Of a DNA stretch of 64,000 nucleotides, positions 1 through 7,976 are shown one piece after another. The notes under the pieces are model-generated. The model was not told the origin of the DNA and searched no databases. It saw only the letters and a list, made by a program, of their open reading frames with translations. Source of the stretch: Chryseobacterium rhizoplanae (GTDB lineage: Bacteria; Bacteroidota; Bacteroidia; Flavobacteriales; Weeksellaceae); NCBI RefSeq assembly GCF_900182655.1, contig NZ_FXTC01000001.1, positions 744,001 to 808,000 of the forward strand, read 5' to 3'. The first letter of the stretch is position 1. Each line of letters opens with the position of its first letter. A program made the translations under genes and the position numbers.

Positions 1-1
1 A

Positions 2-88
2 TTTGCAGAACACCATATTCAAAACTTTATCACGGAAATTAAAACCGATATCAAACAGATCAAAGAAAAAATGGGAGATAAGAATTGA
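2..88 (+). CDS. C-terminal end of an unidentified protein (partial)
   Basis: The first bases read in frame 2 as a lysine- and glutamate-rich tail (FAEHHIQNFITEIKTDIKQI..., ending MGDKN, stop at 86-88). The gene starts before the window. The amphipathic charged sequence looks like a genuine C-terminal helix. Frame 3 stays open longer, but its product has low-complexity composition and overlaps the terminator. Family not recognisable from 28 residues. Confidence 0.45.
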   Translation, partial: FAEHHIQNFITEIKTDIKQIKEKMGDKN

Positions 89-114
89 ATTTATTTTGAG
101 TACACGGCATAATC

Positions 115-136
115 AAAAAACTTCCCCGAAGGGAAG
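115..136 (-). terminator. Rho-independent terminator, leftward
   Basis: Read on the minus strand this is CTTCCC-TTCG-GGGAAG followed by six T (A115-A120 on the plus strand). The 6-bp stem with a UUCG tetraloop and U-run is a textbook terminator. It lies downstream of the minus-strand HTH gene pair and probably ends that transcript. A second 6-bp hairpin, ATCCCA-N5-TGGGAT, is at 163-179. Confidence 0.7.
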
Positions 137-290
137 CTCAAAAAACACAAATGATGAAAAAAATCCCATAATGTGGGATACTGCTAATATAAATATTTTT
201 AATTTAAAGTTAAATAATCCCGTTAAGTTTACCTTATGCTCAGGAAAGAAGCTGATGTGCTTAAAAATAAAATTTAATAGTCTACTACAC

Positions 291-653
291 TTAAACATGA
301 TGTTTAGAAATCATTTTTTTCCATTTTGTAACTGTATTTCGGCTTAATCCAAAATGGTATGCCAATTGGCTGTTACTATATTTGTATTTCTTCTGATAAT
401 CAAGAATCTTTTGAATTGAAACGAGATCATAAGAACGAAGTCTCTGATTAAATTTTTCTATTTCTTTATCCTTCTTCTCAAAAATTATATTGTTGAGTTC
501 TATAATATCTATTTGGGATAAATCAGCTTTATTAAGCAGGGAAATACATTTTTCCTTTTTTTCCGGAAACTTAGTCTTGATTATATCAGTATAAATCTGT
601 TTATAATTTGGAGTAGTTTTTTTTGAAATCATAATTTGGATTTTATTTTTCAT
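291..653 (-). CDS. small HTH protein, second of a pair (transposase-like)
   Basis: The protein has 120 residues when started at the ATG at 651-653 (MKNKIQIMISKK). The start is preferred because it overlaps the stop of the upstream gene by only 11 bases, a coupled arrangement, whereas the longer frame would overlap by 74. The C-terminal third (SNSQLAYHFGLSRNTVTKWK) is a clear helix-turn-helix of the kind found in transposase OrfA and homeodomain-like proteins. No DDE catalytic domain is present. Together with the upstream gene it resembles a two-gene HTH cassette that I recall as common in Chryseobacterium and usually annotated as transposase or HTH protein. Whether it mobilises anything is not shown by the sequence. 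Confidence 0.6.
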   Translation of the reverse strand: MKNKIQIMISKKTTPNYKQIYTDIIKTKFPEKKEKCISLLNKADLSQIDIIELNNIIFEKKDKEIEKFNQRLRSYDLVSIQKILDYQKKYKYSNSQLAYHFGLSRNTVTKWKKMISKHHV

Positions 654-1077
654 TACTGGATTTATATTTATTAATCCATTTAAATAAAGTTGTTTTGGGA
701 ATTCTATACCTTTCAATTACGTGATTTCTTGTTATTTCTCCAGCCTCTATCTGCTCAATAATAAAATCTATTATTTCTTTGGTATAAATATTTTTCCGGA
801 ATTTTGGAAGGGAAGATTTTGTTGTTAATGTTTTTACTTTCCCTTTAGATGAGGGAGAATACAGAATCAAATGCTGGGAGTATATTCTAAAAAAATCATA
901 TTCCAAAAGCTTGCTCCACTTCAAAAGGATTTCGCAGTCCAAACTTTGGGCTTCGTACATTTTTTCAATTTCTCCTACCGAAAATTTGAAAAAGTTACAG
1001 ATACGAGATATATCTATCTCATTTTCTATAACTTTTTCTTTAATCATTTTCCCTATGTATATCTTTTTAAAATTCAT
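643..1077 (-). CDS. HTH protein, first of a pair (transposase-like)
   Basis: The protein has 144 residues. The N-terminal half (KMIKEKVIENEIDISRICNF, then EILLKWSKLLEYDFFRIYSQ) is typical of a Chryseobacterium/Elizabethkingia family in which a short HTH-like segment is followed by a conserved YDFFRIYSQHLILY stretch. The C-terminal part (ITRNHVIERYRIPKTTLFKW) is a second helix-turn-helix. It is translationally coupled to the downstream HTH gene and the pair ends at the terminator near 115-136. It probably binds DNA. A role in transposition is inferred from the family label only, since no nuclease domain or terminal inverted repeats are visible. Confidence 0.6.
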   Translation of the reverse strand: MNFKKIYIGKMIKEKVIENEIDISRICNFFKFSVGEIEKMYEAQSLDCEILLKWSKLLEYDFFRIYSQHLILYSPSSKGKVKTLTTKSSLPKFRKNIYTKEIIDFIIEQIEAGEITRNHVIERYRIPKTTLFKWINKYKSSNEK

Positions 1078-1369
1078 TATTTACAGTTATTTATTAACTA
1101 ATAAAACATGCCTGACATCAACATTTCAATTAATTTTAATTGTGAGCATATCTAAATTTTCCCGTTTCTATCAAATAAATCTATCCTATGCTCTCATTTT
1201 ACCTTTCATTCTAATTAAAATATGTTTGATTGAAACGATTTCATTAATCCACACTCTATTTCCAGGGCTAATGCAAATAATGAATGAATTTTAGGTCTGT
1301 TTACATATTATTTATGATTAATTTGTGTTTTTAAGATTCCAAAGGAAAATTGTAATGATTAAGATTATT
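1078..1369. other. intergenic region, no gene seen
   Basis: This is AT-rich sequence between the HTH pair and the last C1q-like gene, both on the minus strand. It should contain the promoter of the HTH pair. No clear TAnnTTTG element, hairpin or short gene was recognised. Confidence 0.4.
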
Positions 1370-2167
1370 TTAAAAATGTTTTCTTACAGTTATACTGGAA
1401 ACAGTGGCTGTAGACAATGTACTTGAGTTATCTGCTCTCATTCTGTATTGGACCTGAATTTGGTCCCCGGCGGTTAAGTTACCCATCCAATACAATGGCA
1501 TATCTCCTTGTGCACCTCCTGCCCCTGTTCCATAATATGAAATAGCCAATACTGTAGAGGTTGTACTGTTAAAAATCCGGGCCCCAAATGCCTTAGAGTT
1601 ACCATTAGTACTTGATAATCGTAAAGAGACATCTCCAAAAAATGAGTACAGGCCCGTTGCTGGCACTGTAAATGTTCCACCACTATGAATATTTCCTATG
1701 TCCACACTTTCTGTTGTAAAATTCATTGTAGTCCAGGCTGAATAGTTAGGCATTGTATAGGTTGCAGCGACCACTGCCGGTTTTCCGGCAAATAAAACCT
1801 TGGTCAGATTATTATTGTTTATTTCTGTATGAACATCGGCGGTCTCTCCAATGCTTTCCCATTGGGTACCTGTCCAAATATAAAATGTATCCTGGAATAC
1901 ATTATTGGGAGAGGTACCACTGTTCAAAAGATTATATACCAAAGTGCCTTGTTCCGGCGAGTTTGTTGAGGATGTTACAGAAATTGTAGTGATATCATCA
2001 GTTCCCAGTAATTGGACTCTTGGAATTAGTAATCCTTTATTGGTACTATATACATCCAGTATTGTACTGGTATCAGGATTGTTTAATCCTATGCCTACCT
2101 GAGACTTTATCGATATGCTGCAAGAAATAAACAGCAGGTATAATATATAGATAATTTGTTTTTTCAT
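1370..2167 (-). CDS. secreted C1q/TNF-like protein, third of three
   Basis: The protein has 265 residues with a signal peptide (ILYLLFISCSISIKSQ). It then carries the flavobacterial head QVGIGLNNPDTSTILDVYST...LLIPRV, and after about residue 135 a beta-rich module (PATGLYSFFGDVSLRLS... to TVSSITVRKHF) with the pattern of C1q-like jelly-roll domains. Such proteins are secreted or surface-exposed in Flavobacteriia and their function is generally unknown. It follows its paralogue with 2 bases between genes, so the three genes form one operon. The C-terminal module has diverged more than the head, which would fit ligand or antigen variation. That last point is inference. Confidence 0.65.
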   Translation of the reverse strand: MKKQIIYILYLLFISCSISIKSQVGIGLNNPDTSTILDVYSTNKGLLIPRVQLLGTDDITTISVTSSTNSPEQGTLVYNLLNSGTSPNNVFQDTFYIWTGTQWESIGETADVHTEINNNNLTKVLFAGKPAVVAATYTMPNYSAWTTMNFTTESVDIGNIHSGGTFTVPATGLYSFFGDVSLRLSSTNGNSKAFGARIFNSTTSTVLAISYYGTGAGGAQGDMPLYWMGNLTAGDQIQVQYRMRADNSSTLSTATVSSITVRKHF

Positions 2168-2169
2168 AA

Positions 2170-2928
2170 TTACTGATATTTATAAATGTTGATTGTTCCG
2201 GATTCAATTCTATAGTTATTGGCGGTATAGATATATTTAAAAGTCATAAGATCATTTAAAATTAAGTTCTGGGTGCTGATTATGGTAGTGTACATCCTGT
2301 TGTTGATTAAGTTATCCCTTCCAAATGCACTGACAAGTGAAGTAGTCCCTTTTAATATATCATGAGTAGTAGTTCCTCCATTATTTCCTATATTTGACAT
2401 TTCGGTAATAAACTCAAGCATATATATTCCTGTAGAAGAGATTTTATACTGGCTTGTGCTACTGTTCCATCCGGCATACTTATCGACAAGAATTTCCGAA
2501 GGAGTAAGGGTAAGAGTGGTGAAAGCACCTCCTCCAGCTGATCCTATAGGGACAGTGGCTTTTTGACCAACAGCAGCACTGAATATTAACAAAGGAATAT
2601 TTGCAGCCGCAATAATATCATCAGTTGATGCTGTATTTGCCTGATGGTGATATTTATTATCACTTCCCCAATAGGTTATTCCTTTGATGATATCGCTGGC
2701 AGTGTTTGAATTTGTATTATAAAACATTACCCCTGTTGCCGGAGAGGCAATAGGGCTTGCTGCATCAGCATTATCTGTCACGGATAAGCTTGGAACCCTT
2801 AGGGCTTTATTATTTGAATCGAGTTTTAAAATGGCTGATTGTGAAACATTGGCTGATCCTATCACCATCTGGGCATTATTCATAATGGCCATTAATCCCA
2901 GAAATAAGATGAGAAGTTTTGATTTCAT
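2170..2928 (-). CDS. secreted C1q-like protein, second of three
   Basis: The protein has 252 residues with a hydrophobic signal peptide (LLILFLGLMAIMNNAQ). The head (SAILKLDSNNKALRVPSLSV...ASPATGVMFYNT) matches the repeated N-terminal module of the neighbouring genes. A beta-rich C-terminal domain (STGIYMLEFITEMSNIG... to INIYKYQ) follows and is consistent with a C1q/TNF fold. It lies 9 bases after the first gene and 2 before the third. No catalytic motif is visible. Secretion to the surface or medium is the main supported statement. Confidence 0.6.
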   Translation of the reverse strand: MKSKLLILFLGLMAIMNNAQMVIGSANVSQSAILKLDSNNKALRVPSLSVTDNADAASPIASPATGVMFYNTNSNTASDIIKGITYWGSDNKYHHQANTASTDDIIAAANIPLLIFSAAVGQKATVPIGSAGGGAFTTLTLTPSEILVDKYAGWNSSTSQYKISSTGIYMLEFITEMSNIGNNGGTTTHDILKGTTSLVSAFGRDNLINNRMYTTIISTQNLILNDLMTFKYIYTANNYRIESGTINIYKYQ

Positions 2929-2937
2929 AAGATTGAT

Positions 2938-3693
2938 TTAATTATTTGATATTTTGGAAATGGAAACATTAGGGTTGGTAATCTGATATGCGGCATTAGA
3001 AGACTGTACGCTGAATGTTATGAGGTCATTGGCTACCAGTTTTACACTGCAGGTACTTGATACACCTCCGAATTGATATCGTTTATCTGTTCCGTAGCTG
3101 CATATATTGACTCCGTTTTTTTGTACATAAACCATTGCCCCTCCATTCGTGTCTCCGGAGACATTTCTTAGATCCACATTAAAGGAAATTACATAGCCAC
3201 CAGCACTTTGAATTCTGTATCCAGTATAAGCAGGGCCTCCTTGTGCCCCTGCTGGAGAATTCTTGTATAAAGTATTAAAGGTGAGATTTGTGATTGTGCC
3301 GGCAGCAATACTACCTGAAGCAGCTATATTACTTGCCGCAAAAACAGGGGTTATAAATGGAATTTTTGCAACTTCAGTTTTTACCTCCTGTTTCGACCAC
3401 ATTTTTTCCCATACCGTTCCATTATAGGCATAAAGACCTTTGGTAACAGAAGTATTCCCTGTTCCGGCTGCAGCTGTGTTGTAAACAATAAATCCTGTTT
3501 TAGGATTGGCAACTGTTGTTATGTCTAGAGTAGAAGTGAGTGCAACGAGTGGAAGTTGAATCCCTTTATTGGCAGCAGTTATATCCAGAGCAGCGGATGG
3601 GTCCGGGTTTGTAGTCCCAATGCCAACTCCTCCTTGCTGTGCGCTAATACTGAGGCTATTAATAGCCAAGATTAAAATAAGTTTTTTTTTCAT
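2938..3693 (-). CDS. secreted C1q-like protein, first of three
   Basis: The protein has 251 residues from the ATG at 3691-3693 (MKKKLILILAINSLSISAQ, a clean signal peptide). The frame stays open upstream to 3738, but that would put 15 residues before the signal peptide. The N-terminal module GGVGIGTTNPDPSAALDI...GFIVYNTA is a hallmark of a large flavobacterial family of secreted proteins, and the C-terminal 120 residues are beta-rich and C1q-like. It is the first gene of a three-gene minus-strand operon. The recombinase switch at 4176-4403 lies upstream, but two leftward terminators lie between, so control by that switch is possible but unproven. Confidence 0.65.
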   Translation of the reverse strand: MKKKLILILAINSLSISAQQGGVGIGTTNPDPSAALDITAANKGIQLPLVALTSTLDITTVANPKTGFIVYNTAAAGTGNTSVTKGLYAYNGTVWEKMWSKQEVKTEVAKIPFITPVFAASNIAASGSIAAGTITNLTFNTLYKNSPAGAQGGPAYTGYRIQSAGGYVISFNVDLRNVSGDTNGGAMVYVQKNGVNICSYGTDKRYQFGGVSSTCSVKLVANDLITFSVQSSNAAYQITNPNVSISKISNN

Positions 3694-3751
3694 AATCCTA
3701 TTTTTATAAAAGATTGATTTTGTTACATAATGTGCCATTCACATATAAAAA

Positions 3752-3822
3752 TTAAGCCCCTTTCTTTCTCATCACCTGTGTAGTGTAATAGTGGCATATT
3801 TGAGGGAAACCAGAAGGGGCTT
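3752..3822 (-). terminator. large hairpin, possible leftward terminator or attenuator
   Basis: TTAAGCCCC at 3752-3760 pairs with GGGGCTTAA at 3816-3824. The stem extends to about 13 bp with one bulge (AAGCCCCTTTCT against AGAAGGGGCTT), and the loop is about 44 bases. Read leftward it is followed by AATTTTTA, so it could stop transcripts entering the C1q operon from the right. The long loop makes terminator strength uncertain. Confidence 0.45.
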
Positions 3823-3896
3823 AAATATTATAATTAAATCACTTTTTTTGGGAAATTTTATAAATTGTATGTTATTAATATGTTTTCATTATTTCT

Positions 3897-3937
3897 AAAA
3901 AATTGGCGGGCAAAAGCTGTAGAGCAACGCGCCCGCC
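3897..3937 (-). terminator. GC-rich leftward terminator
   Basis: GGCGGGC (3905-3911) pairs perfectly with GCCCGCC (3931-3937). On the minus strand the stem is followed directly by AATTTTTT (A-run at 3897-3902 on the plus strand). It lies 65 bases beyond the stop of the 52-codon minus-strand ORF at 4002-4160 and could end a short transcript from the invertible promoter. The 19-base loop is long for a terminator. Confidence 0.55.
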
Positions 3938-4001
3938 ACAGTAAAAACTTATAAATAATATTTATTAAGTGAATGAAGCGTGTTGGTAAGTGTGTATGTA
4001 T

Positions 4002-4160
4002 TTAGCTAATACTGTCCCAAATAAGCTTATAGTTTTTTTTCATCCAAATAAGATTTGGAATGGAGACATTCATTTCAGTTTGAGAAGACTCTATCGGGCA
4101 GAGTCGGGGATTTAATAATAAAAATTTTTCCATTTTTTTAGGTTGTTGTGTTAATTTCAT
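4002..4160 (-). CDS. candidate 52-residue protein beside the invertible promoter
   Basis: A leftward ATG at 4158-4160 opens a 52-codon frame (begins MKLTQQPKKMEKFLLLNPRL, ends NYKLIWDSIS, stop TAA at 4002-4004). It starts 15 bases to the left of the left inverted repeat. In the orientation seen here no leftward TAnnTTTG promoter serves it. If the 4176-4403 segment inverted, the mapped promoter would start transcription near 4198, about 38 bases before this ATG, and the terminator at 3897-3937 would follow. No family is recognised. Composition is basic with two Trp and one Cys. It has no signal peptide. It could be a small regulator or a leader peptide. Coding status is inferred from position. 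Confidence 0.4.
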   Translation of the reverse strand: MKLTQQPKKMEKFLLLNPRLCPIESSQTEMNVSIPNLIWMKKNYKLIWDSIS

Positions 4161-4175
4161 GTGTGTTTACATAAA

Positions 4176-4403
4176 GTAGTCCTGTTTAGACTTTTTTTTA
4201 TGATATATATCTGCATATTAGTTTATTAATAAATGAACAATTGTTGTAATTGAATTATGTTGGTTGTTTGTGATAATGTATAATTTTTAACAAAAAACAT
4301 TCTTAATCCAGTTAAAATATTAATACGCAAAAAGTTAATTTTGTTTGCCTAGTAAAATATTTATTATATATTTGTAAGTGAAAGGTAGTCTAAACAGGAC
4401 TAC
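4176..4403. repeat. 17-bp inverted repeats bounding a putative invertible promoter segment
   Basis: GTAGTCCTGTTTAGACT at 4176-4192 recurs as its exact reverse complement at 4387-4403, 194 bases apart. Each copy has the form of a tyrosine recombinase core site: AGTC and GACT arms around a 7-base spacer (CTGTTTA). In the right copy the arms extend to GGTAGTC and GACTACC. The enclosed segment holds one good Bacteroidota promoter (4344-4374), currently pointing right at the adjacent tyrosine recombinase gene. This arrangement matches known Bacteroides invertible promoters controlled by Mpi/Tsr-type recombinases. Inversion itself has not been shown. Confidence 0.6.
4344..4374 (+). promoter_or_regulatory. 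Bacteroidota promoter inside the inverted repeats
   Basis: TTTG at 4344-4347 (an overlapping alternative is at 4340-4343), a 19-base spacer and TATATTTG at 4367-4374 fit the TTTG-N19-TAnnTTTG consensus. Transcription would begin near 4381, so the mRNA would start with the GGTAGTC...GACTACC dyad and reach the recombinase ATG after about 67 bases. Confidence 0.65.
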
Positions 4404-4447
4404 CTTTTGATTTATATTAGCTGGAAATTAACCTAATATTTCTAGTA

Positions 4448-5704
4448 ATGACTTTTAAATTTTTCATTTCTGATCGTGGATTGGCAAAAGAATCTATTCA
4501 TTTAAAAATTGAAAATCAATCGGGTCAGCCGCTCTTCAATTTCAAAACTCCGCTGAGAATCTGCCAGGAAGATTGGGACAGTAAAAAACAACGTCCCAAT
4601 AATATTTACCTGAAGTGCTATAAAAAAATTAATACTAAGCTGGATGCTCTGAAAATACGGTTAGCAGAGTGTATTGAAGAAGATCAGTCTAAGGGAAAAC
4701 TTTCTTCACAAAGATATCTGTTCAAAGAAATAAAAAATCTCTGCAGTAAAGAGAAAGAGGATTATCCAAAAGATTCACTGCTTTGTTTTATCAATATGTA
4801 TATTTCCTCAAAACAAGAATACATTTGCCAGTCAACTTATAAAAGATATAAAGTATTTTTTAACTTTATTGAGAGGTTTGAAGGTTTTACAGCTAAGAGA
4901 CTGTACGTAAATAGTATGGATGGAGATTTTATCAGAAGATTTATTTCTTTTGGAAAGGAAGAGGCTTACAGTGAGAACACTATATACAGAACTATTCATT
5001 TTATTAAAACAATTCTAAACTTCGCTGAAAGAAAGGGTATAAGAACTGCTGTCAGGGAATTGGATATAAGACGGGAGAGGCAAAACAGAATCGTCATAAA
5101 TCTTACTGAAAAGGAAGTGATGAAAATAGAAAAGGTTAAAGTCCCAAGGGAGCTGCAGGCTGCCAAAGAGTGGCTTCTTATAAGTTGCTATACCGGTCAG
5201 AGAGTCTCAGATTTTATGAAATTTAATTCAGATCAAATGAAGAAAGTGAATGACCGGGTGTGTATTTCTTTCATCCAGCAAAAAACAAAAAAAGAGATCC
5301 TGCTGCCCATACATCCAGTTGTTTTAGAAATTATTAAACGGTATAAAAATAATTTCCCCCCAAAACTTTCCGCTACGAAATACAATAACCATATTAAACA
5401 AATTGGCCGGATTGCTCAGCTCAATGAGTCTGTAAATGCGGTAAAACGTGTAGGGCACAGGGTAAAAAAATTAATAGTTGAAAAATGGGAAGCACTCACC
5501 AGTCATATTGGGCGGAGAAGTTTTGCAACCAACTTTTATGGGAAAATTCCCACTCCTTTACTAATGCAGGCAACCGGACATACTACAGAGCAGATGTTTA
5601 TGAAATATATTAATCCTGTTGATGAAAGCCATACTATCAGTTTGGGTAACTATTTTGACAAAACATATAAGGAAAGTTATTTTGGAGGCATGGCCGCCAG
5701 TTAA
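4448..5704 (+). CDS. tyrosine recombinase (phage-integrase family)
   Basis: The protein has 418 residues with the Bacteroidota layout: an arm-binding N-terminal domain (SIHLKIENQSGQPLFNFKTP...CQEDWD), a SAM-like core-binding domain (about 105-205) and a catalytic domain (about 215-400). Catalytic residues are visible: Arg in YTGQRVSD, Lys in QQKTKKE, HxxR in SHIGRRSF, the second His in ATGHTT and the nucleophile Tyr in MFMKYI. It cuts and rejoins DNA at short dyad sites. The perfect inverted repeats directly upstream suggest it acts as a DNA invertase on its own promoter segment. Integration of the ICE is the alternative role, since Bacteroidota ICEs often carry such a gene at one end. Confidence 0.85.
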   Translation: MTFKFFISDRGLAKESIHLKIENQSGQPLFNFKTPLRICQEDWDSKKQRPNNIYLKCYKKINTKLDALKIRLAECIEEDQSKGKLSSQRYLFKEIKNLCSKEKEDYPKDSLLCFINMYISSKQEYICQSTYKRYKVFFNFIERFEGFTAKRLYVNSMDGDFIRRFISFGKEEAYSENTIYRTIHFIKTILNFAERKGIRTAVRELDIRRERQNRIVINLTEKEVMKIEKVKVPRELQAAKEWLLISCYTGQRVSDFMKFNSDQMKKVNDRVCISFIQQKTKKEILLPIHPVVLEIIKRYKNNFPPKLSATKYNNHIKQIGRIAQLNESVNAVKRVGHRVKKLIVEKWEALTSHIGRRSFATNFYGKIPTPLLMQATGHTTEQMFMKYINPVDESHTISLGNYFDKTYKESYFGGMAAS

Positions 5705-6110
5705 CTCAATAATTGGAGGAAGCAATCTTCTTTAATTTAATATTTACAGCAATCTAATCAACGTTTTACTTGCAGACGGTTTAACATGTCTTATTGATTA
5801 CTGATTTTTCAATATTATCATTTCTGGTTCACAGGTGTATATAAATTGAGAAGAATAAAACTATAACCCCACATGAAGTTTCATGCTGGGGACTGACAGG
5901 CTATCTTATTTTTTTAACCACTCTTAAGCCTTTTTCAAAACCTTCTTTTTCTTATCTATTCACGAGGCTTTCATTGTCATATAATTAGATTCTGGTAATA
6001 AATTTTAACATTAAAAAAACAAAATCTTTTCGTTACTACGAAAAACTAGTGATTTTATATGATTTCTGTTGTTCAATTTTATATCACCAGCAATCATAAA
6101 AATCACAGTT
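5705..6110. other. intergenic region with two dyads
   Basis: No gene was found. A hairpin at 5867-5891 (CCCCA plus CATGAA against TTCATG plus TGGGG, one bulged C) lies 160 bases after the recombinase stop and may end its transcript, although the T-run (TTATTTTTTT, around 5904-5913) is displaced. A second dyad, TTTTCGT-TACT-ACGAAAA at 6027-6044, lies upstream of the HTH gene and could be an operator. The left end of the ICE may fall in this region, but no repeat marks it. Confidence 0.4.
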
Positions 6111-6392
6111 ATGAATATTGAAAGAACAGAATTTATAGCCTGGATGGAGAAAATCATGGAAAGATTTGATCTACTGAAAGAGCAAATGATTAAGAACCAA
6201 TCCAGATTTATAGAAGTAGACGGAGAGCAGCTTCTGGATAACCAGGATGTTTTACAGCTTTTAAAGATAAGTTCACGATCATTACAGAGGTATAGGACTG
6301 ATAAAAAGCTGCCTTATTATACCATCAGCGGAAAGCTGTACTATAAGCTTTCGGATGTCCATCAATTGATCAGAGAATGTTTGAACTCTTGA
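6111..6392 (+). CDS. excisionase-like HTH protein of the ICE
   Basis: The protein has 93 residues from the ATG at 6111 (MNIERTEFIAWMEKIMERFD). The frame opens earlier at 6069, but that extension (MFNFISPAIIKITV) reads like untranslated sequence. An N-terminal amphipathic helix is followed by a MerR/HTH_17 winged helix (LLDNQDVLQLLKISSRSLQR...GKLYYKLSDVHQLIRE), the fold of excisionases and ICE regulatory proteins. Such genes regularly precede the DUF4099/topoisomerase genes in CTnDOT-like elements and help excision or transcription. The role here is assigned by family and position. Confidence 0.75.
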   Translation: MNIERTEFIAWMEKIMERFDLLKEQMIKNQSRFIEVDGEQLLDNQDVLQLLKISSRSLQRYRTDKKLPYYTISGKLYYKLSDVHQLIRECLNS

Positions 6393-6490
6393 TAGTAACA
6401 AGACATCCACAGCCAAACCATTCATCACCATTCCAATCTTCAGGATTTTCTTAATTGAGCCCATACCTTGGTTCCATTAAATGAAATACA

Positions 6491-7956
6491 ATGGAAAATG
6501 AATTGATAACCCCTCAGGAACCTAGTGAACTCAAACCGGCAACAGATACACTCCTTGTTCTGAACATTCATACCAATCAGATTGAGATGGTTAAAGGAAT
6601 TGATAAAGAAGGTAATCTTCAAAAAGTTCCTCCACAAGAAAAAAGGATAATGAGCCGCTGATCAGAGTAGATAAGCACGGCGATCTATTCTCTAACTTCT
6701 TTTCCAATTTTTATCGGCAGCTTAAAAATCCCACGCATTTCAACTTTTTCAAAGTTTCGGAATATGATGCTGTTAATACTGCTAAGGATCTTCAAAAATA
6801 TGTTGATCAGGCATCACCTGAAGAAAAAGAAAAGCTGAAGGACTACGAAGTTTTACCTCAACATAACAACAATCCCAAAAATAAAAATACAATGGACAAC
6901 AACACAGACAATCAGGAATATCGTTTTCAGCCTGAGCAAATCGACTGGAAAACGATGGAAAAGTTCGGACTTAATCAGGAGAAGCTTGAAAAAATGAATG
7001 CGATGGATTCATTACTCAGAGGTTTTAAAACCAATACGTTAATCCCCATCACCATTAATCTGGGAACGGCAGTGAGCAAAATGGATGTTCGATTATCTCT
7101 TCAAACAGGAGATACAGGACAGGTTGCCGTTCACCTGCATGGAATCCGAAAAGAGCCCAACCTCAATAATACATTCTTAGGTCATCAGTTCACGGATGAA
7201 GACAAGAAGAATCTGAAAGAAAGCGGGAATATGGGTCGGGTAGTAGATCTTGTCAATCTTAAAACTGATGAAATCATTCCATCAGTGATCAGCCGTGACC
7301 GTTTAACCAATGAATTGGTAGCCTATAGAGCGGAGTACATGAAAATCCCTGATGAAATTAAAGGCATAAAACTCGATGAACATCAGAAACAAACCCTGCT
7401 GGAAGGAAGACCGCTTTATCTTGAAGGTATGACCTCTAAAAAAGGAGAACCTTTCGATGCCACCGTACAATTCAATGCGGATAAGCGGTATGTAGAATTT
7501 CTATTCAATACTAAACCGTCTCAGCTGCAAAGTCAACAACAGTCCCAGGAGCAAAAGACATCCAACCAGCAACCTCAGCATACGGATAAAGAAGCACCAA
7601 AGGTTTTCAGGGGAAAGGAGCTGGACGATTCACAGTATGAAAAATTCAAAGCCGGACAAACCATTTACATTGACGGACTTACCGATGCTAAAGGTAAAGC
7701 CTATCAGGGCTATATTACCTTTAACAAGGAAACTTCAAAAACCGACTTTTCATTCACTCATCCTAATAAGCTCAAAGAAGAGGCAAAACCTACAGTAGAT
7801 CATAAAACTCAAACTGCGGTTAACACCCAAGGTAAAACCAATGAAGCTACTAAAAATCTGAAGGAGCCTTTAGAATCAAAACAGCAGCAGCCCGCCAATA
7901 AACAGCAGGAGGATCAACAAAAAAAGGTTAGAAAACCAAGAGGACAAAAACTATAA
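6491..7956 (+). pseudogene. DUF4099/DUF3945 ICE protein, frameshifted
   Basis: Two overlapping frames together encode one known ICE protein family. Frame A starts at ATG 6491 (MENELITPQEPSELKPATDT) and stops at 6659-6661. The continuation in another frame (EPLIRVDKHGDLFSNFFSNF...) runs unbroken to 7956 and includes an internal ATG at 6892. The shift maps to the run of six A at 6639-6644; one more A restores the frame as PPQEKKDNEPLIRVDKHG. The intact part has the DUF4099 core (PEQIDWKTMEKFGLNQEKLE), two DUF3945-like repeats (GRPLYLEGMTSKKGEPFDAT and GQTIYIDGLTDAKGKAYQG) and a Gln-rich tail. Function is unknown; the gene sits just before the topoisomerase as usual. It could be real decay, slippage at A6 or an assembly error. 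Confidence 0.75.
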
Positions 7957-7976
7957 TAAACATCTAAATCCATCAT

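Noticed and set aside
3-347. 114-codon plus-strand frame at the left edge
   Set aside because: Low-complexity product that crosses a leftward terminator; frame 2 gives a more natural gene end at 88.
291-1077. Complete insertion sequence
   Set aside because: The HTH pair has no DDE nuclease domain, and no flanking terminal inverted repeats were found.
911-1294. 127-codon plus-strand frame
   Set aside because: Antisense to the HTH gene, with Ile/Phe/Leu-heavy composition typical of reading AT-rich DNA backwards; no family match.
6639-6646. Canonical -1 programmed frameshift heptamer A-AAA-AAG
   Set aside because: The heptamer is out of phase with the upstream reading frame, and no downstream pseudoknot was recognised; treated as a deletion.
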